A DNA stretch of 64,000 bases from Glutamicibacter halophytocola (GTDB lineage Bacteria; Actinomycetota; Actinomycetes; Actinomycetales; Micrococcaceae): positions 1,426,001-1,490,000 of the forward strand of contig NZ_CP012750.1 in assembly GCF_001302565.1 (NCBI RefSeq). Direction: 5' to 3'. The first letter of the stretch is position 1, and the number at the start of each line of letters is the position of its first letter. Below are positions 27,332 through 36,595 of this stretch, one piece after another. Under the pieces are notes generated by a model, which saw nothing but the letters and a program-made list of their open reading frames with translations, was not told the DNA's origin and ran no database searches. The position numbers were made by a program, and so were the translations under genes.

Positions 27332-27337
27332 TATGGT
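27332..27337 (+). promoter_or_regulatory. Putative -10 of sbcD-sbcC (leaderless)
   Basis: TATGGT is followed by 7 nt and the ATG at 27345, which is also the start that gives the canonical SbcD N-terminus. Confidence 0.4.
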
Positions 27338-27344
27338 TGGAAAT

Positions 27345-28511
27345 ATGCGATTGCTACACACCTCCGATTGGCATTTGGGCCGGACCTTCCATGGGGCGTC
27401 CCTGATTGACGCGCAGCGCAGCGTGCTCCAGGAAATCATCGATGTCACGGCCAACCAGCAGGTTGATGTGGTGCTGATTGCCGGTGATATCTACGACCGC
27501 GCCCTGCCCCACGTTGATGCCGTCCAACTGTGCAACTGGGCGCTGTCCGAATTGCGGGCAACCGGCGCCACCGTAGTGATCACCAGCGGCAACCATGACT
27601 CGGCCTCCCGGTTGGGCTTTGGCTCTGGGCTGCTGGATAGTGCCGGGGTGCACATCATCGCGGATCTTGACCGCATGCTCTCTCCGGTGGTGTGCGATGC
27701 AGGGGATCACCAGGTGGCCATCTACGGCATTCCCTACCTGGAACCGCGCATGGTGATGGAGCGCCTGGGCGCGGCCAAAGCCAGCCACGAATCGGTGGTG
27801 CAGGCAGCAATCGGTGAAATCGACGAGCACCTCGCGACGCTGCACAATGGGCAGAAGCCCATTGTTCCCGTGGCCATGGCGCACCTGTTTGCGGCCGGCG
27901 GCATTGGCAGCGACTCCGAGCGCGAGCTGAGCACCGGAAACCTGGATGTGGTTCCGGTCGAGCTGTTCGAGCACTTTGGCTATGCCGCCTTGGGCCACTT
28001 GCATGGTCGCCAAAAAGTACGGGACCACGTGCGCTATTCAGGCTCGCCGTTGGCCTACTCCTTCTCCGAAGTGAACCAGACCAAGGGCATGTGGCTGATT
28101 GACACCACCGCGCAAGGCATCGGCTCAGTCCAGGAAATCCTGCTTTCGGTGCCGAAGAAATTGGCGGTTCTCAAGGGCCGGCTGGCTGATCTGCTCAACG
28201 ACCCGGAACTGGAATATGCTACCGAAGCCTGGTGCCAGATCACGCTCACCGATCCCGAGCGCCCGGCCGAGGCGATGAACGCCCTGCGCACACGGTTCCC
28301 CGATACCGTGGTGCTGAATTTTGCTCCCGAAGGCGGCGAAAAAGCATCCCAGACCTCCAGCTATGCCCAGCGGATGGCCAAGGCGACCAGCACCGAAGAG
28401 GTGGTGGGCGACTTCCTGGAACACGTGCGTGAACGGGCGGCGGATGAAGCCGAACGCGACGTTATCACCGAAGTGATCCGAGCCACCCGGGAAGCGCAGG
28501 TCAGCCAGTGA
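27345..28511 (+). CDS. sbcD: Exonuclease SbcCD subunit D
   Basis: A 388-residue Mre11-type nuclease subunit. The phosphoesterase motifs are HTSDWHLGRTFHGASL, VLIAGDIYDRALP, TSGNHDSASRLGFGSGLL and YAALGHLHGRQKV. With SbcC it opens DNA hairpins and removes proteins from DNA ends. The ATG at 27345 is preferred to 27306 because family members start at MRLLHTSDWHLG. It overlaps sbcC by 4 nt. Confidence 0.95.
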   Translation: MRLLHTSDWHLGRTFHGASLIDAQRSVLQEIIDVTANQQVDVVLIAGDIYDRALPHVDAVQLCNWALSELRATGATVVITSGNHDSASRLGFGSGLLDSAGVHIIADLDRMLSPVVCDAGDHQVAIYGIPYLEPRMVMERLGAAKASHESVVQAAIGEIDEHLATLHNGQKPIVPVAMAHLFAAGGIGSDSERELSTGNLDVVPVELFEHFGYAALGHLHGRQKVRDHVRYSGSPLAYSFSEVNQTKGMWLIDTTAQGIGSVQEILLSVPKKLAVLKGRLADLLNDPELEYATEAWCQITLTDPERPAEAMNALRTRFPDTVVLNFAPEGGEKASQTSSYAQRMAKATSTEEVVGDFLEHVRERAADEAERDVITEVIRATREAQVSQ

Positions 28512-31500
28512 GAATTCATCATCTCCGGATCCAGGCTTTTGGCCCCTTTGCCGGAAGCGAGCACATCGACTTTGACGAGCTCGCCGACGGAGGCCTCTTT
28601 CTTCTGGACGGGCCCACCGGCGCAGGAAAATCCAGCATCCTCGATGCGATTTGCTATGCCCTGTACGGCACGTTGCCCGGAAGCCGCACCGGCAGCCGGC
28701 AAATTCGATCTGATCATGCGCCTGCCGACCTGGCTCCAGAAGTGCTCTGCGAGCTGACCATTGGCGATCGCCGCTTCGAAGTGACCCGCTCGCCTGCGTG
28801 GATGCGCCCGTCAAAGCGGGGCAAGAACAAAACCACCGAGCAAAAGGCGTCCAGCTTGCTGCGGGAGTTCACCCCTGATGGGTGGAAGGAACTCTCGACC
28901 CGCAATGACGAGGTTGGACATGTGCTGGGCAGCCTCTTGGGGCTTGATCGCGAACAGTTCACCAAAGTGGTCATGCTGCCTCAAGGCGGGTTTGCGGATT
29001 TCCTGAGGGCGAAGGCCAAAGACCGCGAGGATCTTCTGGCCAATCTTTTCGATACGAGTGACTACGCGCGAATCGAAGAAGAATTTTCCTTGCGTCTTTC
29101 CGAAGAACGCAAGAAAACCGAGAGCCTCGAAGCCCGTCTGAGCGCATCCGAGGATGCCATTCACGCCGAAGCGCGAACCTTCCTGGCCGGCCGCGAGCCC
29201 ATGGGCGAACCAGTAGAGCAAGAAGAAGCGGTTCTGGCTTCTCCCGACGATTATTTTGCGGATTATCGTGCCCGCATTGGCCAGATTCACCGGCTGGCCG
29301 AAGCTGAAGCCCAAAAGCTGCGGACGCAGAGAACACGCACAGGCGATCATGCGCGTGCGCTGGAAGAACGCCGGCGCGTATTTGCCCGGCTTGGCGAACT
29401 GCAGGCGCTGCAAAGCCGCTATGGACAGGGCCATGGCGCAGCAGTGAGTGCCAGCAGCAAGCTGGAGAAAGACGCCCAGGCTGCGGCAGTGCGCGCCTAT
29501 CTTGCGCAGGCCAACAGTGCTCGGGCCGCCTTGCAGCAATCCACATTCGCCTGGGAACAACAGCAGCTGTGGCTAAGCCAGGCCGTCAGCATGGCCTGTG
29601 AACCGGATGCATCGGGCTTGGACAGGCTGCGCCAGGAAAGCACTGATGTTGCCGAGGAATTGGCCATAGCGAAGTCTGCATTGGCAGAAGAGAAGCGTCG
29701 AGTCTCCCTTGCCAAGGATGTGTCCAAGGCAGAACAGGACGCGGCAACGCATGAGAAGGCCCGTGACCAGGCAGAGGCCGAGGTCGCACAATTGAAAACT
29801 GAACGCGAAAAATTGGAGAGCGAAGACCTGGACCAGGCCGGGGCTGGTGAAAACCTGCAGCGAGCCAAGGAACGCCAGCAACTGGCTGAAACGCAAATCG
29901 CCCATGCGCTGACCCGTGATGACCTGGAAAAGAAAGTCCTTGCGGCCCGCGAGCATTCAATCGCACAAGAGTTGAAGATTGTCGACGCTGAAAAAAGCTT
30001 GTTGGCTCTGCGCACCGAGCAGCTAGGCCAAAGCGCGCTGCGCCTGGCAGCCGCGCTGGAGGAGGGGCAGCCTTGCCTGGTGTGCGGTTCAGCGGAGCAT
30101 CCTGCCCCGGCGCAAGCAGATGCTGACGCTGCCTTGATCGACGACAAGCAGATCCAGATCTCCGAGGAACTGGTGGCCTCTGCCCGTGCGGAAGGACAAA
30201 AGGCCGCCCAGGCGCGCGACACGCTGGCGGCCAAACTGGAAACGGCGCAAATCTCCGCGGGCGAACAAAGCGTCGCGCAATTGCGCGAGGAGCTGGGCGC
30301 GGCGCAAAGCCAGCTGGAACTGGCACGCAAGCAGCAAGCCGAGATCTCTGCCCGCGTGGCAAAGCTCGACCAGCTTCGCGCGCGGATCGAGCAGCGTACG
30401 GCTCGCGCAGCCCAAGCCACCCTCGAGCATTCCACGGCGCGGCACAACGTTCAGTCGCTGGCTGCCCAGCTGGAACAGCTAGACGCGAAGCTGGAAGAGC
30501 TGCGTGCTGGCAAGGAAAGCCTGTCCGATCAGGTCCGCGGGCTCCAGGGGAAATCCGAAGGGCTGGCCGCTTCCGTGCAGGCCTTGCGCCAGCTGCTCGA
30601 AGCCCGGCAAGCGTTGAACGAGGTCGAATCCGCGTGGGATAGGGAACGGAAGGAAGCCGGCTTTGAAACCATTGGCGACTTTGAAGCCGCGGTGCTGGAG
30701 GGCGAAGAACGCGAGAGGCTGAAGCAGCTGCAACGGGCGGATGCAGATCTTGCCAGCGCCATTGCAACCCTCGAAAAATCCGAAGACTGCCGTGCGGCCC
30801 GGGACCTGGAAGTCAAGGGCGTCCAGGCTCCGAACGATGATGAAATTCTCCAATCGCGTGCCCTGGCCGCGGATGCAGAGGAACAGTATGAAGCGGCCCG
30901 CGAACAGGTGGTTCTGGCGGCAACGTGCTTGGAACGCCACGAGGAATCGGTTGGACAGCTGCAGCGCCTTCGGGCAGATGCGGGTCCGGTGATCGAAGCC
31001 TACCGGCGCCTGCGCGGGCTGGCTGAAGTGATCCGTGGCGGGGCAGAGAACCTCTACAAGATGACGCTCAGCACCTATGTCTTGGCTGCCAGGCTGGAGG
31101 AAGTAGCCATTGCCGCCACCGAGCGGCTGGATGCGATGTCCGGTGGCCGCTATTCGCTGCATCATGATGATTCCAAGCAAGGGAATTCAAAGTCCGGATT
31201 GGGGCTGCGGGTTTTGGACTCGTGGACCGGGAAGTACCGGGAAACCCAAACGCTGTCCGGCGGCGAGACGTTCATGGCATCGTTGGCTTTGGCTCTGGGC
31301 TTGGCAGATGTGATTTCCCATCACTCGGGCGCGGTGGATATGCAAACACTCTTTGTTGATGAGGGCTTTGGCTCCCTGGATGCCGAGACCCTGGAAGAAG
31401 TGATGCAAGCGCTGGAGAACTTGCGCGCGGGCGGACGAACGATCGGCCTGGTATCCCACGTTGCCGAGATGAAGCAACGCATCACCAACCGGGTGTCCGT

Positions 31501-31561
31501 GCTCAAGACCCAGCACGGCTCGACCATCCAGCGCGATAGCCTGCTGGGCACTGGCCAATAG
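28508..31561 (+). CDS. sbcC: Exonuclease SbcCD subunit C
   Basis: A 1017-residue Rad50-like SMC ATPase. The N-terminal Walker A is LDGPTGAGKSSILDAICY (about 31-48). Two long coiled coils flank a zinc hook CLVCG near residue 523. The C-terminal half has the signature TLSGGETFMASLALALGLAD and Walker B LFVDEGFGSLDAETLEEV. The gene is intact and of family-typical length, and it is coupled to sbcD by an ATGA overlap. Confidence 0.96.
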   Translation: MRIHHLRIQAFGPFAGSEHIDFDELADGGLFLLDGPTGAGKSSILDAICYALYGTLPGSRTGSRQIRSDHAPADLAPEVLCELTIGDRRFEVTRSPAWMRPSKRGKNKTTEQKASSLLREFTPDGWKELSTRNDEVGHVLGSLLGLDREQFTKVVMLPQGGFADFLRAKAKDREDLLANLFDTSDYARIEEEFSLRLSEERKKTESLEARLSASEDAIHAEARTFLAGREPMGEPVEQEEAVLASPDDYFADYRARIGQIHRLAEAEAQKLRTQRTRTGDHARALEERRRVFARLGELQALQSRYGQGHGAAVSASSKLEKDAQAAAVRAYLAQANSARAALQQSTFAWEQQQLWLSQAVSMACEPDASGLDRLRQESTDVAEELAIAKSALAEEKRRVSLAKDVSKAEQDAATHEKARDQAEAEVAQLKTEREKLESEDLDQAGAGENLQRAKERQQLAETQIAHALTRDDLEKKVLAAREHSIAQELKIVDAEKSLLALRTEQLGQSALRLAAALEEGQPCLVCGSAEHPAPAQADADAALIDDKQIQISEELVASARAEGQKAAQARDTLAAKLETAQISAGEQSVAQLREELGAAQSQLELARKQQAEISARVAKLDQLRARIEQRTARAAQATLEHSTARHNVQSLAAQLEQLDAKLEELRAGKESLSDQVRGLQGKSEGLAASVQALRQLLEARQALNEVESAWDRERKEAGFETIGDFEAAVLEGEERERLKQLQRADADLASAIATLEKSEDCRAARDLEVKGVQAPNDDEILQSRALAADAEEQYEAAREQVVLAATCLERHEESVGQLQRLRADAGPVIEAYRRLRGLAEVIRGGAENLYKMTLSTYVLAARLEEVAIAATERLDAMSGGRYSLHHDDSKQGNSKSGLGLRVLDSWTGKYRETQTLSGGETFMASLALALGLADVISHHSGAVDMQTLFVDEGFGSLDAETLEEVMQALENLRAGGRTIGLVSHVAEMKQRITNRVSVLKTQHGSTIQRDSLLGTGQ

Positions 31562-31718
31562 GATTGGACTTGCCGCTTGCTGGTGGCTATCTTGAAGGTA
31601 GTGCCATCAGGCATGTCTGGGAATTTGTGCGTCGGGGGGTGTGGGACGGCGCACGCTTCGTTATGGAGTTTTGTTGACTCAGTATGCGTTGTCGAAAGAA
31701 AAACGCGAGGATTCGGCG

Positions 31719-32948
31719 ATGAAATCCGGTTACTCTGCGCTTGTTCCCTTGGTCGGAGCCCCGTTCCTGCCACTGACTTTCCTGGCCCGCCTTCCTTTGG
31801 CGATGTTGACCATCGGGTCGATGACCCTGGTCACCGCCACCACCGGATCCTACGCCTTGGGCGGACTTGCCGCGGCCATGGTTGGCCTTGGTTCTGCCGT
31901 AGGCGGACCCAGCATTGGGTATCTTGCCGACCGCTTCGGGCAGCGCCCCATCCTGGTCGCCGTCGCCTTGATCCACAGCATCTTGCTGGTTTTGCTGACC
32001 CTTTTGGGAAATAGCGGCCCGGACCTATCGGTGCCCCTGCTGGTCGCCATGTGCCTGGTCACCGGTGCTACCGGACCCCAGGTCGGACCGATGTCGCGTG
32101 TGCGCTGGATTGCCATGACCCGACAGCAGAAGAAGAATCCGAAAGTCCTGTCGGCTGCCTTGAGCCTGGAATCCATGTTTGATGAATTGGGATTCGTTTT
32201 TGGCCCAGTGGCGGTGGGTTTGCTGGCTTCGCTGGTGAACCCGGTGCTGCCGTTGTATCTGGCGGCAATCATGACCTTGGTATTGGTCCCGATTTTTGCC
32301 ACCCACTCCACCGGTCGCGCGGTCAAGCCGGTCGCGGCCACCGCGACCACCGAGAAGGCGCGGATCACTGGTGCCCAGGTCGCTTCGATCAGCGCGCTGG
32401 TGTTGGGCATGATCGCACTGGGCACGGTCTTTGGCTCGTCGGCCGCTGGAACTTTGGCCTTCGCCGGAGACCAGGGAAATTCGAATGAAGGCGGTCTGCT
32501 CTACGGCGCCATGGGCTTGTCCAGCGCCATCGCGGCCATCTCGGTAGCTGCATGGCCACAGTACTTCCGGCAGATCAACCGCTGGATTCTCTGCGGGGCA
32601 CTATTGACCATCTTGAGCTTCGGGCTCCACATGGCTACGACAACGCCTTGGATGATCGTGGCACTGTTTGTTGCTGGTTTTGCCGTGGGGCCGGTAATCG
32701 TCACCGTCATGACCTTGGGCGGAGAAGTCGCGCCAGCCTCCCGCCTGTCCACGGTGATGACGATGCTCTCGGCTGGCATCGTTGTCGGCACGGCAATCGG
32801 CAACGGCTTGGCCGGAGTCTTTGCCGAGTCGCTGGGCTACTTGGGCGCGTTTTGGGTATCCACCGGTGGCGCGGCAGTCATCTTCCTCGCGGCGCTGGCG
32901 ATGAAGGTGATCGTCGCCAAGTCGCCGACGCTCTCCAGGGTTCGCTAA
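31719..32948 (+). CDS. MFS transporter
   Basis: A 409-residue, 12-helix major facilitator. Motif A is seen as GYLADRFGQRP after helix 2, followed by a short loop with RVRWIAMTRQQKKNP and a central hydrophilic stretch (THSTGRAVKPVAATATTEKAR). The ATG at 31719 has GCGAGG 8 nt upstream and starts just before helix 1; an ATG at 31641 would add a non-conserved basic leader. The substrate is unknown. It ends at a strong terminator shared with the convergent iclR gene. Confidence 0.85.
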   Translation: MKSGYSALVPLVGAPFLPLTFLARLPLAMLTIGSMTLVTATTGSYALGGLAAAMVGLGSAVGGPSIGYLADRFGQRPILVAVALIHSILLVLLTLLGNSGPDLSVPLLVAMCLVTGATGPQVGPMSRVRWIAMTRQQKKNPKVLSAALSLESMFDELGFVFGPVAVGLLASLVNPVLPLYLAAIMTLVLVPIFATHSTGRAVKPVAATATTEKARITGAQVASISALVLGMIALGTVFGSSAAGTLAFAGDQGNSNEGGLLYGAMGLSSAIAAISVAAWPQYFRQINRWILCGALLTILSFGLHMATTTPWMIVALFVAGFAVGPVIVTVMTLGGEVAPASRLSTVMTMLSAGIVVGTAIGNGLAGVFAESLGYLGAFWVSTGGAAVIFLAALAMKVIVAKSPTLSRVR

Positions 32949-32975
32949 GGCACCTGCAGGCAGCTAGCAGTTAAG

Positions 32976-33023
32976 GGAAACCCGCAGCGGATCCAACTCG
33001 GATCCGCTGCGGGTTTCCTTTTT
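32976..33023. terminator. Strong terminator between the MFS gene and the IclR gene
   Basis: GGAAACCCGCAGCGGATCC and its exact complement flank a 5-nt loop, and TTTTT follows on the plus strand. Confidence 0.93.
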
Positions 33024-33038
33024 AACAAGGCGTCGCTG

Positions 33039-33734
33039 CTAGTGGGCCAGCTTCTGGCTGATCCGTCCAGCTGACAGCTTCAGCGCTTCGATCACCGGCT
33101 GGTATGAGTCCACGGTGCTTGTCGCGAAGACGACCGCGAGGGCTGCAGGAGCTTGCCCAGGCTGCTCGATGGGCACGGCCAGCGAGGTGACGCCTTGGAT
33201 GACTTCGTTCTCGCTCATGGCATAGCCGTCGAGCCGTGCTTGCGCTGCGGCATCGCGATAGGCAACCAAGGTGTCCATCGCTTCCCAGGCTTCCTTGCTG
33301 TAGCTCGATTGGATAGCGATGCCCGCGGCGCCCACGTCCATGCCGTGAACCGAACCGGGGCGATGGACGATGGCGCGCTGCGAGTTCAATGGCGACACGG
33401 ACTGCAATGTCGTGCACAGGTCGTATTCCCACACAGCGACGAATGCTGTCATCGAGAGTTGATTGGCCAGCGTTGTGAGTTCCGCGGTTGCTGTAGCCTG
33501 CAAGTCGTGCTGAACGGAGCGGGCCAGGGCTGCCAGGCCTGACGCTGGGCGAATGTGGCCTGCGGCATCGCGATTGAGCAGGTGGTGTTGTTCAAGCGTG
33601 CGGATGATTCGATACGCAATTGAACGATGGACCTCAAGCTTCTCGGCAATTTCGGCAATCGACAGGTGTACCGGGGAGTCGGCGACCATTTCGAGGACGC
33701 GGATTCCGCGGGAAAGGGTCTGGGAAGTAGGCAT
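33039..33734 (-). CDS. IclR-family transcriptional regulator
   Basis: A 231-residue regulator. The winged HTH (about 7-60) reads RGIRVLEMVADSPVHLSIAE, LEVHRSIAYRIIRTLEQHHLL, and the effector domain follows with the typical LTTLANQLSMTAFVAVWE and GAAGIAIQSSYSKEAWE segments. It is divergent from the MHS symporter gene 266 bp away and probably controls it, perhaps sensing an aromatic or organic acid. Confidence 0.9.
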   Translation of the reverse strand: MPTSQTLSRGIRVLEMVADSPVHLSIAEIAEKLEVHRSIAYRIIRTLEQHHLLNRDAAGHIRPASGLAALARSVQHDLQATATAELTTLANQLSMTAFVAVWEYDLCTTLQSVSPLNSQRAIVHRPGSVHGMDVGAAGIAIQSSYSKEAWEAMDTLVAYRDAAAQARLDGYAMSENEVIQGVTSLAVPIEQPGQAPAALAVVFATSTVDSYQPVIEALKLSAGRISQKLAH

Positions 33735-34000
33735 GGAACTTCAATCTGGCGCGTGGCATTTGATTAATGCTCGTCAGCGCCCTTGCGGTGAGCCTTGCGA
33801 CTGCTGAATAGTTGCTTTAACCGCAATTTTAGTCGTTCTCTATTAGAACACCGAATTCTCTTCGGGTGTAGGTTGCGGTTTTCGGTTCTGGCATTGGCCA
33901 AGCAGCTCCCGGTGTTGTGATCTGGTTCACTCTCAGATTATGATAGTGAACACAATATACCGTCCGAACGGTCGGTAAAGTAACGGGCAAAGGGCAACTC

Positions 34001-35341
34001 ATGTCATCTACAGTCACTCGCACCCAGGAAGAGCGCCGGGTACTTGCCGGAACTCTCGTGGGAACCACCATTGAGTGGTATGACTTCTTCATCTTCGCGC
34101 AGCTCACGGCTACCTTGCTGGCACCGCTGTTTCTCGCGCCGCTGGGGGAGTCGAATCCAGGACTAGCTCAGATCCTCTCCTTCGCGATGATCGGCATCTC
34201 CTTCTTCTTCCGTCCCCTGGGCGCCATCGTGGCAGGCCATCTCGGCGACCGGTATGGGCGCAAGAAGATCCTGGTCCTGACCCTGATCTTGATGGGTGCC
34301 GCCACGGCGCTCATCGGCGTTCTTCCCACCTACGCTTCGATCGGCATTGCGGCGCCTATCCTGCTGGTGCTGCTTCGAGTCATCCAGGGCTTCTCGGCTG
34401 GCGGCGAATGGGGCGGTGCGGCATTGATGGCAGTGGAGCACGCGCCAACGAGCCGTCGCGGCTACTTTGGCGCCTACCCGCAGATCGGTGTGCCGATCGG
34501 CATGATCCTGGCTACGGGACTGCTCTACATTCTTCGTGTATCCATGTCGCCGGAAGCATTTGGCACCTGGGGCTGGCGCATTCCGTTCTTGCTCTCGATT
34601 TTGCTGATCCTCGTGGGCTACATGATCCGTCGTGCAGTAGAGGAATCGCCGGTCTTCAAGCAGCTGGCCTTGCGCAAGGCCGCAGAGCACACGCCACTGC
34701 GCGAACTGATGGCCAAGCACTCAAAGCAGGTATTGCAGGCGGCGCTGATCTTCATTTCCAACAATGCTGCCGGCTACCTGGTGATCGCGTTCTTCATTTC
34801 CTACACCACCGCGGTCCTGAAGATGCCGGTGGCACCCGTGCTGCTGGCGACCACCATCGGCTCGGTAGGCTGGCTGATCTTCACCCTCGTCGGTGGATGG
34901 CTCTCGGACCTGATTGGACGCCGTACAACCTTTGTTATCGGCTACGCGATTGTCTTCGTATGGATGATCCCGATGTTCATGCTGGTGGATACCGGGAATA
35001 TCGTTCTCTACGCGGTGGCGATCTTCGTGCTGACCGTGGGCCTGGGATTGTCCTACGGTCCGCAGTCGGCCATGTACGCAGAGATGTTCCCGGCCCACGT
35101 GCGCTACTCCGGCATTTCGATCGGCTATGCCATTGGCGCCATTCTCGGCGGCGCCTTCGCTGCGACGGTGGCGCAGATTCTGCTGGAATCCACTGGGGCA
35201 TCGATTTCGATCGCCATCTACATCATGGTGCTGACGATTATTTCGGTGGCCGCGGTGTTCTGGGTGGGCGAGACCCGAGGACGGAATCTGCACGTTGAAG
35301 AAGTTGAAGGAAGCTCCGAAGACTTGAGGACTTCCCACTAA
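34001..35341 (+). CDS. MFS metabolite:proton symporter (MHS family)
   Basis: A 446-residue, 12-helix transporter. The MHS hallmarks GTTIEWYDFFIF at the first helix, GHLGDRYGRKKILV after helix 2 and QGFSAGGEWGGAALMAVE at helix 4 are present. Members carry carboxylates, betaines or shikimate. AAAGGG precedes the ATG at 34001. The divergent IclR gene suggests substrate-dependent control. It ends at a strong terminator. Confidence 0.92.
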   Translation: MSSTVTRTQEERRVLAGTLVGTTIEWYDFFIFAQLTATLLAPLFLAPLGESNPGLAQILSFAMIGISFFFRPLGAIVAGHLGDRYGRKKILVLTLILMGAATALIGVLPTYASIGIAAPILLVLLRVIQGFSAGGEWGGAALMAVEHAPTSRRGYFGAYPQIGVPIGMILATGLLYILRVSMSPEAFGTWGWRIPFLLSILLILVGYMIRRAVEESPVFKQLALRKAAEHTPLRELMAKHSKQVLQAALIFISNNAAGYLVIAFFISYTTAVLKMPVAPVLLATTIGSVGWLIFTLVGGWLSDLIGRRTTFVIGYAIVFVWMIPMFMLVDTGNIVLYAVAIFVLTVGLGLSYGPQSAMYAEMFPAHVRYSGISIGYAIGAILGGAFAATVAQILLESTGASISIAIYIMVLTIISVAAVFWVGETRGRNLHVEEVEGSSEDLRTSH

Positions 35342-35360
35342 AAGGCAATCCAGAAGCATC

Positions 35361-35415
35361 CTGCCCGCGCCGTTGACCGGATTCGAATGATCCGGCCAAC
35401 GGCGCGGGCAGTTTT
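35361..35415. terminator. Terminator between the MHS gene and the LacI gene
   Basis: CTGCCCGCGCCGTTG (35361-35375) pairs with CAACGGCGCGGGCAG (35397-35411), an inner ACCGGAT/ATCCGG stem extends it, and TTTT follows. Confidence 0.9.
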
Positions 35416-35467
35416 GTATGCCCTGGAATTGGCGCTGAAGGCGAGGGCTCGCTGTGAAAAGGGCAGT

Positions 35468-36481
35468 CTAAGACGCGTCGAGGGGGCGCGTGGTGGACGA
35501 GCGGACCACCAGTCGGTGGTCAACCGTGTGCGCGTGCGCAGGCTCCTCGCCGCGGATGGCCCGCAGCAGCATGGCAACAGCCAACTCGCCTTGTTCATGA
35601 GGCCGTTGCTCTATGGTGGTCAAGCCGAACATTTCCGACAGGTCGTGGTTATCCACGCCAATGACCGAAAGGTCGCGGGGGACTTGCAGCCCAAGATCGC
35701 GGGCCGCGAGAATCGCGCCGATGGCCATCTCGTCGCTGGCGGCCATGAGAGCGGTGGGTCGCGCAATCGGGGCGCCCAATAATTGCTTGGCCGCCGCGTA
35801 GGCCTGCGGCATGGTGAAGTCCGCGCCAACGCAGAGCTTGTCATCAATTTCGATGCCGGCCTGATCCAGCGCCTGCTCGTATCCGGTGCGCCGACGGGTT
35901 GGAACGCGGAAATCCACGTCGGTTTCCTCGTTCCCGCCAATAAACCCGATGCGCCGGTGCCCCAGGGAAATCAGGTGCTGGGTCGCGAGCGCAGAGATTC
36001 CTTCATCGTCAACATGCAGCGTGGGCACGCCAGGCAGCGGGCCGCCGACACCCACCAGGGGCTTATCCAGTGCATGCAATGCCTGGACTTCCTCGGAATT
36101 CAGCTCAACATTGACCGCGATGACAGCATCGACGCGCTGGCGCAGGAGGAAGTCGGAAAAGACTTTTTCGCGCTGGATGCGATCCTTCGTCAACTGGTAG
36201 AGCGTGGTGTCGTAGCCCTCGTCCATGAGCGTGCTGGAAATGCCTTCCAGGACGCTGGCATAGAACCAGTGGTTGATCACCGGGACCAGAACGCCGATAT
36301 TCCGGGTGCGGCCCGAGGCCAGCCCGGAGGCCGAGGATGAAACGACGTATCCCAGCTCGGCAGCAGCGCGTTGCACCGCTTCCTGGGCAGTGGTTGACAC
36401 CGATCCCCGCCCGGACAGGGCGCGGGAGACTGTTGCCACCGAGACTCCGGCGGCTTGGGCGACATCTTTGATCCCGGCCAC
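35468..36481 (-). CDS. LacI-family repressor of the maltose/glucosidase regulon
   Basis: A 337-residue regulator with the HTH IKDVAQAAGVSVATVSRALSG at the N-terminus, the hinge after it, and a periplasmic-binding-type effector domain (NIGVLVPVINHWFYASVL, HRRIGFIGGN, VIGVDNHDLSEMFGLTTIEQ). GTG 36481 is chosen because AAGGAAGGA lies 5 nt upstream; a TTG at 36499 would overlap that site. It lies downstream of the GH13 gene and probably binds the two operators at 38315-38329 and 38437-38451. Confidence 0.9.
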   Translation of the reverse strand: MAGIKDVAQAAGVSVATVSRALSGRGSVSTTAQEAVQRAAAELGYVVSSSASGLASGRTRNIGVLVPVINHWFYASVLEGISSTLMDEGYDTTLYQLTKDRIQREKVFSDFLLRQRVDAVIAVNVELNSEEVQALHALDKPLVGVGGPLPGVPTLHVDDEGISALATQHLISLGHRRIGFIGGNEETDVDFRVPTRRRTGYEQALDQAGIEIDDKLCVGADFTMPQAYAAAKQLLGAPIARPTALMAASDEMAIGAILAARDLGLQVPRDLSVIGVDNHDLSEMFGLTTIEQRPHEQGELAVAMLLRAIRGEEPAHAHTVDHRLVVRSSTTRPLDAS

Positions 36482-36595
36482 AATACGTCCTTCCTTCAAG
36501 TTTGTGGCCGCGATATGCGTGAAAGTGCATTCAGCACAGCGCGGCCACTGTTCAACGATACCCGGTGTCCTTGACGCCGGGACTGATTGCCTTGG

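Noticed and set aside
33835..33849. GTTCT-N5-AGAAC inverted repeat in the IclR/MHS intergenic region
   Set aside because: Arms of only 5 bp in an AT-rich promoter region can arise by chance; another GC-rich near-palindrome lies at about 33959-33976, so the IclR site cannot be assigned.
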